The notes below the pieces were generated by a model, which was not told where the DNA came from, did no database searches, and worked only from the letters and a program-made list of their open reading frames with translations. A program made the position numbers and the translations under genes. From positions 776,729-840,728 of the forward strand of contig NC_011978.1 of assembly GCF_000018945.1 (NCBI RefSeq): a DNA stretch of 64,000 nucleotides. Reading direction: 5' to 3'. This DNA comes from Thermotoga neapolitana DSM 4359. GTDB taxonomy: Bacteria; Thermotogota; Thermotogae; Thermotogales; Thermotogaceae. Of the stretch, positions 1-8,256 are shown in pieces; positions within the stretch are counted from its first letter, which is position 1, and each line of letters opens with the position of its first letter.

Positions 1-826
1 TCTGACCAACAAGACCTTTGACAGCACCAGCTTTGACGAGTTCAAGTTCTGGAAGCAGAGTATCAAAGCCAACCACCAGCAGATCTTTCATTCTTTCGGG
101 ACCGCCAAGAGCGGAGATCACGGTTTCTTTTGGAGCAAAGAGAGGCCATCCACCGGACATGAACCAACCATCGAGGTCTGTGTATTTCCTGGTCACGTCC
201 CTGATGATCTGAATAGCCTTTGCTGAATCGTCGTCACACGGGAACGGGTCAGCCACATAGACGATCTCTCTTCCACTCTGTTTGGAGTATTCTTCGAGGG
301 CGTCTCTGAATCCTCTGATTCTCTCGTTCAGGTTGAGGGCCGCAAGACCACCGGTGAGTATGGCAAGTTTGATGGTCTTTTTCTCGGGCTTGTACTTTTC
401 GATAAGCTGTGCCATCAACTTTCCAGCCTCGTATCCTGCATTGTAGTTGTTGGTTCCTATGTACACGTACCTTCCACTGTCTGGTGAATCAGAATCGAAC
501 ATGATCACCGGTATTCCCTTGTCGAGTGCCCTTTTAACCACCACTTTTATCGCTTCTGGGTCGTTTGGAGAGATACCTATTCCGTCGACACCTTTCACAA
601 TGTAACTCAGGATCTTTTCTGCCTGCTTCGCAGCGTCTGCTTCAACGGGTGCGTCGAAGATTGCTTTGATCCCCAGTTTCTCTGCCGCGTCTCTCATCCC
701 GTTTTCAACTGCAAACCAGTATGGATTGTTGAGAGATTTAGGAGCAAGAAGAATGGTGATGTCTTCTGCAAAGACGAACACGGAGAGCGCAAGAAACAGT
801 CCCAGAAAAACCAGTCCCTTCTTCAT
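1..826 (-). CDS. Sugar ABC transporter substrate-binding protein, RbsB-like (C-terminus cut off by window)
   Basis: A secreted or membrane-held binding protein that captures a sugar for an ABC importer. The ATG at 826 follows a strong Shine-Dalgarno (GAGGAGGTG). The product starts with a signal peptide (MKKGLVFLGLFLALSVFVFA, cleavage before EDI). About 275 codons are present; the gene runs off the left edge. Motifs of the periplasmic-binding-protein type I fold used for ribose and xylose are visible: NNPYWFAVENG near the mature N-terminus, GVDGIGISPNDP, GIPVIMFDSDSP and IGTNNYNAG. These belong to the RbsB class, not the MalE class seen further along. The substrate cannot be told from sequence. 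Its ATPase and permease should lie outside the window. The 264 bases before it hold no gene, so it probably has its own promoter there. Confidence 0.85.
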   Translation of the reverse strand, partial: MKKGLVFLGLFLALSVFVFAEDITILLAPKSLNNPYWFAVENGMRDAAEKLGIKAIFDAPVEADAAKQAEKILSYIVKGVDGIGISPNDPEAIKVVVKRALDKGIPVIMFDSDSPDSGRYVYIGTNNYNAGYEAGKLMAQLIEKYKPEKKTIKLAILTGGLAALNLNERIRGFRDALEEYSKQSGREIVYVADPFPCDDDSAKAIQIIRDVTRKYTDLDGWFMSGGWPLFAPKETVISALGGPERMKDLLVVGFDTLLPELELVKAGAVKGLVGQ

Positions 827-1090
827 GAAAACACCTCCTCAACAGAGAGTGTAATTTAAATTTAACGTAGAATTATGCTGTTTTAGGAAATTGTCTTTTT
901 TTCAGTAAAAGAACAACACAGGTTATTAATTTCCAACGGAATCAAATTAACTCCTGCTATATTATCGCACATGGGGTCCTTTTTCTTCAAATTACTTTTT
1001 GACAAGAAAAAAGAAGATAGAAGGAGATTCCGTACCATAATCGGAAATAATTTGCTGTAAAAGTAAATAATCACCAAAAATGATTGGTTA

Positions 1091-1927
1091 TTAGCCCTTC
1101 ACCGCTCCGGCACTCAATCCCGCTATGATCCTGTTCTGGAATATCAGAACGAGGATGACAAGGGGAAGTGTGACTATGACAGCAGCTGCCATGAGTTGCC
1201 CCCAGGGTATTTCGTACTGAGATGCTCCTTTGAAGAGGGCAACTGCAACAGGGACGGTGTACAGACTCGGCTTTTGCATGAAGGTGAGTGCAAAGAGGAA
1301 CTCGTTCCAAGCTGCAATGAAGGTCAAAAGACCCGTTGCCACAAGTCCCGGTGCCGACATGGGAAGAACGATGGACCAAAGTGTTCTCAGTTTTGAAGCA
1401 CCATCGATGAAGGCAGATTCCTCAACTTCTTTAGGAAGTTCTCTGAAGAAACTCTGAAGTACCCAGACCGTCAGAGGAAGGTTCATGGCGGTGTAGGGTA
1501 TGATGAGACCTGTGTAGGTGTTTATCAGTTTCATGCTCCTCAAGATCAGAAAGAGAGAACCGAGGATCGAAACCTGCGGGAACATGCTCACCGCAAGAAT
1601 CAACGACATCACGATGACCTTTCCTCTGAACTTGAGTCTTGCGATTGCGTATCCGGCAAGCGACCCTACAACCAATGCCAAAACCGTGGTTATACCTGCC
1701 ACTATGATACTGTTTTTGATGTTTATGTGGAACGGTCTTTCCTTGAAGACCTTCACATAATTTTCAAAGGTGACTCTCTTTGGGAAAAGAGAGGGGTTCT
1801 TTTCGAAAAGATCCTGATCCGGTTTTATCGAAGAAACAAAAGCCCAGTAGAGAGGAAAAACACACCACACGAGAATGAAGGCAACGGCAACGTAAAGAAG
1901 TATCTTCTGTGTTAAGGAACGGCTCAT
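1091..1927 (-). CDS. Sugar ABC transporter permease, MalG type
   Basis: Inner-membrane permease of a carbohydrate ABC importer, 278 residues, the usual length for MalG-type subunits. The N-terminus is a membrane helix (residues about 9-30), followed by several hydrophobic segments. The cytoplasmic EAA loop that contacts the ATPase is clear near residues 170-195 (EEVEESAFIDGAS followed by LPMSAPGL). It is the last gene of a minus-strand operon: amylase, binding protein, MalF-type permease, this gene. Only 12 bases separate it from the gene before. No malK-like ATPase gene is in the operon, so a shared ATPase encoded elsewhere must drive transport (inference). The homologous binding protein suggests maltose or trehalose as substrate. 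Confidence 0.9.
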   Translation of the reverse strand: MSRSLTQKILLYVAVAFILVWCVFPLYWAFVSSIKPDQDLFEKNPSLFPKRVTFENYVKVFKERPFHINIKNSIIVAGITTVLALVVGSLAGYAIARLKFRGKVIVMSLILAVSMFPQVSILGSLFLILRSMKLINTYTGLIIPYTAMNLPLTVWVLQSFFRELPKEVEESAFIDGASKLRTLWSIVLPMSAPGLVATGLLTFIAAWNEFLFALTFMQKPSLYTVPVAVALFKGASQYEIPWGQLMAAAVIVTLPLVILVLIFQNRIIAGLSAGAVKG

Positions 1928-1939
1928 TTCTTTCCCTCC

Positions 1940-2821
1940 TCAATCGAGTCTCAATCTCAGAGACTTTATGTAGAGGATTGCAAAGATCGAAATGAGAACG
2001 AATATGAACACAGAGATCGCCGAACCGTACCCAAACCACGCACCGGTGAAAGCCCTGTCCATTAGAACATGTCTGTTGTACACGGCCAGGGTTTCCGTGT
2101 TCACCGCTCCCCTTGTCATGATGTAGACGACGTCGAACACACGCAGTGCATCGAGTGTTCTGAAAATCAAAGCCACCCCGATCGTGGGTGTTATGAGTGG
2201 AAGGGTGATCCTGAAGAATCTCTGCAGCGTACTGGCGCCATCTATCCTCGCTGCTTCGTAGATATCCTCAGGAATCACCTGAAGCCCAGCGAGTATCAGC
2301 AGAGCCATGAAAGGTGTGGTTTTCCATACGTCAACGAATATGATGGCCCACATAGCAAGCCCCGGAGTTCCAAGAATAGGAGTTCCAGGATCTATTATCC
2401 CCAGTTTTTCCCAGAGCCTTGACATTATTCCGAACTGATCATGAAACATCCATCTCCACATTTGAGAAGAAATGGCAGTTGGTATCGCCCACGGAACAAG
2501 CATCGCTGCCCTCACCATACCCCTCAGGGCGAACTTCTGGTGAACAACAAGGGCGATGAGAACCCCAAGAACAGTCTCCAGTGACACCGAAATGACAGTG
2601 AAAAAGATGGTGTTCTTCAATGCCATTAAAAAGCGTGTGTCCTGAAAGAGTCTGAAATAATTTTGAAGGCCCACAAATTTCCTTTCTATGCCGGGCCTCA
2701 ATCCAAAACTGTAGAAACTGTCGTAAAAGGTCTTGAAAAGAGGAAAAAATGCCACTATCGATATAACAAGGATTGTCGGCAGTATCATCCAGAACGCTGT
2801 CCAGCCGCTTCTTTTCTCCAT
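1940..2821 (-). CDS. Sugar ABC transporter permease, MalF type
   Basis: Partner permease of the MalG-type gene that follows; 293 residues, with a hydrophobic N-terminal segment (TAFWMILPTILVISIVAFF) and further membrane spans. The EAA loop reads PEDIYEAARIDGAS then LPLITPTIG near residues 190-215, the contact site for the nucleotide-binding subunit. It lacks the long periplasmic insertion of enterobacterial MalF, as is usual in thermophiles. The start at 2821 follows a GAGGAGG Shine-Dalgarno. A strong GC-rich hairpin lies just upstream, between the binding-protein gene and this one, and probably lowers permease expression relative to the binding protein. Confidence 0.9.
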   Translation of the reverse strand: MEKRSGWTAFWMILPTILVISIVAFFPLFKTFYDSFYSFGLRPGIERKFVGLQNYFRLFQDTRFLMALKNTIFFTVISVSLETVLGVLIALVVHQKFALRGMVRAAMLVPWAIPTAISSQMWRWMFHDQFGIMSRLWEKLGIIDPGTPILGTPGLAMWAIIFVDVWKTTPFMALLILAGLQVIPEDIYEAARIDGASTLQRFFRITLPLITPTIGVALIFRTLDALRVFDVVYIMTRGAVNTETLAVYNRHVLMDRAFTGAWFGYGSAISVFIFVLISIFAILYIKSLRLRLD

Positions 2822-2852
2822 GTTTTTTCCTCCTCGCTTCTTCTAAAGATAA

Positions 2853-2873
2853 GCGAGGGGGCGCCCCCCTCGC
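2853..2873 (-). other. Intercistronic hairpin after the binding-protein gene
   Basis: Perfect 9-bp inverted repeat (GCGAGGGGG / CCCCCTCGC) around a 3-nt loop, six bases past the stop codon of the 2879-4114 binding protein. No U-tract follows, so it is not a good intrinsic terminator. An mRNA-stabilising or processing element that keeps the binding-protein message in excess is more likely (inference). A similar hairpin sits at the same place in the mannoside operon (18043-18065). Confidence 0.75.
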
Positions 2874-2878
2874 ATCTG

Positions 2879-4114
2879 TCACTGGCCGAGTAAGAACTTC
2901 AGCTCTTTTGCGATGTTCTTTATCGCCTCTTCCGGTGTTGTCTGCCTCGTCAGAGCAGCGTGCACATACCTCTGAATTACATCGGACACTTCACTGTAGT
3001 TTGCAACTCTTGGTCTTGGAAGAGCGTTCAGGAAGACGCTGAGGAGTTCTACCATGAATGGAGCTGCTTCTTTGAGTCTTGGATCCTTGTAGACGGCTTT
3101 CCTTGTTGGGTTCTGACCAGCGTTTATTGCTTTGTAGAGCTGCTGCTCATAACTTGTGAGGAACTTTATGAGTTTCTTTGCCGCTTCTTTCTCTTCAGGA
3201 GAAGAGAAGCTGTTTATTCCAAGCATCCAGCCACCGAGAGTTGCCGCCCTTCTTCCGCCGGGTCCCATCGGAAGAGGTGCTACTCCAACCTTTCCTTTGA
3301 TTGGAGATTCGTCGCTGTTCACAAGGGACCACGCGTACGGCCAGTTTCTCATGAAGACTGCCTCTCCGTTCTGGAAGATTCTTCTTGCGTCTTCTTCCAT
3401 GTAGGTGGTGACACCCTCGGGCGTGACTTTGTGTTTGTAGATGAGATCAACCATGAATCGAAGTGCATCGACGGCCTGTGGCGAATCGATCACAACGTTT
3501 CCGTTTTCGTCCAGAACGTCTCCACCAAAAGACCAAAGGTACTCGAGGAAATCACACACGAGCCCTTCGTATCTTGCACCCTGCCAGACGAATCCGTGAA
3601 TACCTTCGGCCTGAGAGATCTTCTTTGCCATCTCAACGAGTTCATCCCATGTTCTTGGAGGATGATCGTAGCCGTACTTTTCGAGAAGATCTTTTCTGTA
3701 GTAAAGAAGGCCCGCATCGGTGAACCATGGAACTGCAACGATCTTTCCGTTGACTGTAGCAGCCATCACCGTTCCGGGGAGGAACTCACCGAGTTCGAAG
3801 TAGTCTTTATCGGCCGTCAGATCCTCGAGGAACGGTGCAAACTCTGCCGGCCAGATCACATCGAGCATGAGAACATCCGGGTCACTCTCACCGGCGGCGA
3901 AGTACGTGACATAGAGGTCGTGCCTTTCGGTTGAACTGTCCGGCATGGGTATGATCTCTACTTCGATGTCTGGATACTGCTGCTGGAACATCTCGATCTG
4001 CTTCTTCAAAACCTCAAGTTCTTTTCCGACCCCTCCAGATGTCATGGTGATCTTCACGGCGAAGAGACCACCAACCAGAAGAACAGCAAGAAGCAGAGCA
4101 AGAAACTTTCTCAT
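2879..4114 (-). CDS. Trehalose/maltose-type ABC transporter substrate-binding protein
   Basis: Extracellular sugar-binding lipoprotein-like or secreted protein, 411 residues, MalE superfamily (SBP family 1). The N-terminal signal sequence is MRKFLALLLAVLLVGGLFA. Stretches such as DAGLLYYRKDLLEKYGY, FVWQGARYEGLVCDFLEY, NWPYAW and GVAPLPMGPGG...ATLGGW closely resemble the Thermococcus litoralis trehalose/maltose-binding protein as I recall it, so the substrate is probably trehalose, maltose or a related alpha-glucoside. It lies 32 bases after the amylase gene, which fits uptake of alpha-glucan products. The start follows AAGGAGGTG. Two permeases follow it; a hairpin lies between it and them. 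Confidence 0.88.
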   Translation of the reverse strand: MRKFLALLLAVLLVGGLFAVKITMTSGGVGKELEVLKKQIEMFQQQYPDIEVEIIPMPDSSTERHDLYVTYFAAGESDPDVLMLDVIWPAEFAPFLEDLTADKDYFELGEFLPGTVMAATVNGKIVAVPWFTDAGLLYYRKDLLEKYGYDHPPRTWDELVEMAKKISQAEGIHGFVWQGARYEGLVCDFLEYLWSFGGDVLDENGNVVIDSPQAVDALRFMVDLIYKHKVTPEGVTTYMEEDARRIFQNGEAVFMRNWPYAWSLVNSDESPIKGKVGVAPLPMGPGGRRAATLGGWMLGINSFSSPEEKEAAKKLIKFLTSYEQQLYKAINAGQNPTRKAVYKDPRLKEAAPFMVELLSVFLNALPRPRVANYSEVSDVIQRYVHAALTRQTTPEEAIKNIAKELKFLLGQ

Positions 4115-4146
4115 GATAAGAACACCTCCTTTTGATAAGGATAATG

Positions 4147-6595
4147 CTATTTTTCGATTTTAATCCAGAGATCATCCATCACGTATGGATCTGTCTCTTT
4201 TCCACCTCCAAATATATAAGCTTTTGGTTCTTCTTCAAGAGGCCTGAACCTGTTTTCAACACCATCATAGTCCCATGTTGTAATGTAGATTTTCCAACCA
4301 GTGAATTCTTCTGGGAAACCAAGCCATTCACCTTTTACAACGATCTTTATCCATCCATCCGTTGTCAAGACTTCGGGAGAACCAAGTTGTGTACCAAATT
4401 TCCTTTCATCTGCTCCCTTTGAAGAGAAAATAGCGGAGCTCCAGCCCGTAATGAAAATTTCATAATCCCAATCTTCTATAACGTAATTCTGAAACGGCAG
4501 GATGCTTTTACCATCTTTTCTAGGATCATCAAGAAAAATCTGAAAACTCACATGATCAAACCCAAAGGGAGGATTCCAACTTGTGGTAATTTCTCTTGGT
4601 TTTATCCAGAGAATCAAATTGGGGCCCATGCGTTCAACTTTTGCAGCAACTATGTCCATCTGACGTTTGAAGGTTATGTCCGTTGGATATTCATACTTTC
4701 CGAAGGGACCATAATCATCATTAAGAGGGTCTGTCACCTCTGACAATTTTTCAATAGGTATTGACACTTCAAACCAGAGTTCTTTAGAATAAAGAACTTC
4801 CCTCGGAGTTGATCCGTAAACTTTTAAAACAACAAAGTGTTTTCCTGGGCCTATTCTATAGGGATCCAATGTATAACTGAACTTCCCACTTTCAAGTTTT
4901 ATTTTGTCTCCGATGGCTCGATACATACCATCTACGTATGCAAAAATCTTCTTACCATTCGTTTCACCAGAAATGATAACTTTCTCTTTTCCGACATTTA
5001 CTTCAGCGTTTAGCTTAAGATTAAGATCCGGTGGTTGTTTTCCAGACGTTTCAGATAGAACTTTATAGACCGTCAAACTTTTTGGAGGAACTCGAAAGAC
5101 AGTGGAATCCTGTTGAATAATCATCTGTGCTTTCCGGCCTGTTGAGAATACTTCTTCCACCTCAGGAAATGCGTCGGAATAGACCCTTATCCTTTCATCA
5201 TTAGATGTGTTCATAACAACAATCAATGTTTCATGTTCATCTTCGATTTTGTAAACCAAAAGACCTGCTCCTTCTTTATTGGATAAAATTGTCTTTACAG
5301 TTCCGTATCTCGTTGCTGTATGGTTCTTTCTAAATCCAATTGCGCTTTTTATAAACTCATACATTGAGCCTTTTTCAAAGTGATCCCTACCACCTGACCC
5401 CCATCCACTCGCAAACATAGAAGCACGTGTTTCTTCGAAAGATTGTTCTGTCCCGTAGTAAATAACTGGTATTCCTGGTAAGGTCATTAGGAAAGCTATT
5501 GCCATTTTCAATGTCTTTTCGTCCGTCCCTCTGATAAATCGTTCCATATCGTGATTGTCGATGAAAGTAACCAAGAGTCCTTTTCTGAGCGTTTCGTTAC
5601 GCCTTTCTATTCTATAAGCAAGCCAGGAAGTGGGTTTCCCACCTTTTAAAACCCGCCGTATCTCTTCACAAAGTGGAAAATCAAGCATAGCGTTGAAACC
5701 ATGTTCAAAGTAACTCTCAATTTCTTTTTCTGCACTATCATCCAAAGGTGGTGAAGTAAGCCATGCTTCACCGAAAGCGATGAAATTTCTTTTCTGCTTC
5801 ATTACGCCATTTTCACCATTAAAGAAGTCATCCCAAAAATCTTTAGGAACATACATAGCGGTATCTACTCTGAAACCATCCACTCCTACTTCCCTTATCC
5901 AGAAGTTGTAAGAGTCTTTCAGTGCTTCTCTAACCAGAGGGTTTTCGGTGTTTAAATCATCCAGGCCAGAAAGTTGATAGTACAGTTTCTGATGAAGATC
6001 ACTGTAATTAGTGATGTCAGGTGTCCAGTGGTAAACATTCATTTCTCTCTGTTCTGGATCGTTGTAGTTATTCATATTGAATGGAAACTGTGTTGGTGCA
6101 GAAGTAGGAATACTATCCTTGTTGAGTTCAAACTTTCCATCTTTAAATCGGAAATAATTCCCAACATGGTTTACAACTATATCCTGAATAAGGACCATTC
6201 CCCTTCTTTTTAAGCTCTTCTGAAAGACTCTTGTACGTTTCAAGATCTCCAAAATGTTCATCTACTTCTTTAAAATTTCTAGCCCAGTATCCATGGTAAC
6301 CTCCATAATTTACCCATGGATCCCACCATTGGTTAGCAACTGGTGGGGTGATCCAAATTCCATCGACCCCTAGCCCCTTTATGTAATCTAATTTCTCTAT
6401 TATCCCTTTCAAATCTCCTCCGCTATATTTTGATGGATTACTTGGATCATACTCACCATAACCTTGATCATTGTTCATAGGATCACCGTCGTAGAATCTG
6501 TCTATCATGATTTCATACAATACAACGTCATGCCAAGAAGTAGCAAATAAAACAGCAGTTAGAATCAAAAGAAACAGAACCAAACACTTTCTCAT
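4147..6595 (-). pseudogene. GH13 alpha-amylase family enzyme, split by a single-base frameshift
   Basis: One GH13 gene in two frames. The first frame (start 6595, Shine-Dalgarno GGAGGG) gives a signal peptide and the barrel N-terminus up to SLSEELKKKG. Homology resumes one frame over with GMVLIQDIVVNHVG. The shift falls at the GGGG run at 6200-6203; removing one G restores a protein of about 815 residues. All four GH13 regions are then present: DIVVNH, GFRVDTAMY (nucleophile Asp, about residue 243), AFGEAW (acid/base Glu, about 275) and FIDNHD (about 345). The C-terminus looks like a glucodextranase-type (DOMON-like) binding module. The rest of the gene is free of stops, so inactivation is recent, or this is a sequencing error or a slippage site. 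It heads the alpha-glucoside ABC operon. Confidence 0.85.
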
Positions 6596-6795
6596 TGAAA
6601 TATCCCTCCTTCAGTGGTGTGGTTGAGTTAACTGACGGTATAATCAAATTAACCTAATAGATATTTTGCCAGACTCATAGTTTCAATGCAAACGAGATAT
6701 CGGGAGAAAACAGGAGATTTTTTTCGTTAAATGAAAATAATCGGGGATAATCGCCCGGGATGGACAGATAGGAAGGAAAATGAGGTATCAAAAAG

Positions 6796-6819
6796 AAAGG
6801 GCGGATTGCTCCGCCCTTT
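6796..6819 (-). terminator. Intrinsic terminator of the cbpA-bglA unit
   Basis: Perfect 9-bp stem (AAAGGGCGG / CCGCCCTTT) with a 6-nt loop directly after the bglA stop codon, followed on the minus strand by CTTTTT. Confidence 0.88.
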
Positions 6820-8154
6820 TCAATCTGTTAGTCCGTTGTTTTTGATCACGTTCGAGTACCAGTATCCACTGTCTTTTATGATCCTCTTCTGTGTGTTGTA
6901 GTCCACGTACACTATACCGAACCTCTTCGAATATCCTTCCGCCCACTCGAAGTTATCAAGGAGTGACCACACGAAGTAACCCTTCAGTGGGACTCCATCC
7001 TGGATTGCTCTCCAGACCTGTTCGATGTGGGCTCTCAAGTAATCTATCCTGTTCTGGTCGTGAACTTTTCCGCCCTCACTTACCACGTCGTCGAATGCAG
7101 CTCCGTTCTCTGTGATGTACACCTCCTGTGGGTTGTACTCTTCTTTGACACCTTTGAGAATCCAGTAGATACCCTCAGGAACGATCTCCCATCCCATGGC
7201 GGTTTTGGGAAGGTTTCTTTCGACGAAGGACACCCTGGCCGGTGAGTTCGGATCGTATTTCACCATGTGACCTGAATAGTAGTTCAGCCCAACGAAGTCG
7301 ATCTCCTGTTTTATCTCTTCCATGTCATCCTCATAGTTTCTGGGGAGGTACTCTCTTGCAAATTCCAGGACAAGATCCGGGTATTCTCCCCTGTAGATGG
7401 GGTTCAAAAAGAGCGGGTAGTTGTTGAACTGATGCATGAATCTGGCGGCTCTGATATCTTCTTCTCTCTCACTTGCAGGTTCGAAGTATCCGTTGTTGAA
7501 AACAATCCCTATCTTTCCGTCTTTCACCGTTTCTCTGAACACCTTCACGGATTTTGCGTGCGCTCTCAAGAGGTTGTGAACCGTATGGAATGCTACGTAG
7601 ATGTCTTTCATCCCAGGGGCATGGACTCCGTACAGATGTCCCACTATAGCGACGACCCAGGGTTCGTTCAAAGTGATCCAGTGTTTGACGCGGTCACCGA
7701 AGTTTTCAAAGAGAACCCTTGAGTACTCTGCGAACCAGTCGGCTATGTCCCGATTTGCCCAGCCACCCTTCAACTGCAGAGAAAAGGGAAGGTCCCAGTG
7801 GTAGATGGTTATAAATGGTGTTATGTTCTTCTCCAGGAGGGTGTCTATGATCCTGTTGTAGAAGTCCAGACCTTTCTGGTTCACTTTTCCCGTTCCTTCC
7901 GGAAGGATCCTTGGCCAGCTGATGGAGAATCTGTAGGCCTTTGCACCGATTTTTTCGATGATCTCGATGTCCTCTTTCCATCTGTTGTAGTGATCGCAGG
8001 CCACATCTCCAGTGTCACCGTTTTTCACGTTTCCGGGTGTATGGGAGAAGGTGTGCCAGATGGACATACCTGCTCCGTCTGCAAGGGGAGAGCCTTCGAT
8101 CTGGTAGGAAGCTGTCGCAACTCCCCAGAGGAACCCTTCGGGAAACTTTTTCAC
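6820..8154 (-). CDS. bglA: Beta-glucosidase, glycoside hydrolase family 1
   Basis: Retaining GH1 enzyme that removes beta-linked glucose from cellobiose and other beta-glucosides in the cytoplasm (no signal peptide). The catalytic acid/base is Glu164 (TLNEPW) and the nucleophile lies in YITENGAAF near residue 349. Other family marks are GVATASYQIEG at the N-terminus and VWSLLDNFEWAEGY near the C-terminus. I place the start at a GTG at 8154, spaced six bases from GAGGTGAT, giving 444 residues (MKKFPEGF). GTG and ATG codons three and two codons upstream sit too close to that Shine-Dalgarno. It follows cbpA across a 102-base gap containing a terminator hairpin. The sequence resembles T. neapolitana BglA as I recall it. 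Confidence 0.96.
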   Translation of the reverse strand: MKKFPEGFLWGVATASYQIEGSPLADGAGMSIWHTFSHTPGNVKNGDTGDVACDHYNRWKEDIEIIEKIGAKAYRFSISWPRILPEGTGKVNQKGLDFYNRIIDTLLEKNITPFITIYHWDLPFSLQLKGGWANRDIADWFAEYSRVLFENFGDRVKHWITLNEPWVVAIVGHLYGVHAPGMKDIYVAFHTVHNLLRAHAKSVKVFRETVKDGKIGIVFNNGYFEPASEREEDIRAARFMHQFNNYPLFLNPIYRGEYPDLVLEFAREYLPRNYEDDMEEIKQEIDFVGLNYYSGHMVKYDPNSPARVSFVERNLPKTAMGWEIVPEGIYWILKGVKEEYNPQEVYITENGAAFDDVVSEGGKVHDQNRIDYLRAHIEQVWRAIQDGVPLKGYFVWSLLDNFEWAEGYSKRFGIVYVDYNTQKRIIKDSGYWYSNVIKNNGLTD

Positions 8155-8210
8155 GATCATCACCTCGCTCTTTGCTGTAGTTTGTTTGCCGAACTATTGT
8201 ACCCCAAAAA

Positions 8211-8232
8211 AAGAAGGGGATGGCCCCTTCTT
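8211..8232 (-). terminator. Terminator hairpin between cbpA and bglA
   Basis: Perfect 9-bp stem (AAGAAGGGG / CCCCTTCTT) with a 4-nt loop, followed on the minus strand by seven T's. A TACAAT box (minus strand, about 8197-8202) just past it may serve bglA separately. Expected result: cbpA message partly or wholly ends here and bglA is set independently or by read-through. Confidence 0.85.
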
Positions 8233-8256
8233 CAAAGTTTGAAACATGAGGGAAGA

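Noticed and set aside
883-1077. 64-codon frame in the gap before the first binding-protein gene
   Set aside because: No ribosome site, AT-rich, low-complexity product; treated as intergenic.
2960-3934. 324-codon open frame antisense to the binding-protein gene
   Set aside because: Opposite a well-supported gene, no ribosome site, no recognisable product.
6200-6215. Programmed ribosomal frameshift in the amylase
   Set aside because: The needed shift is one base forward; no classic slippery codon with stop or stimulatory structure is evident. Kept only as an option under the frameshift finding.
6143-6261. Amylase as two separate genes
   Set aside because: The second frame has no ribosome site before its first ATG, and homology continues across the shift; one broken gene is the simpler reading.
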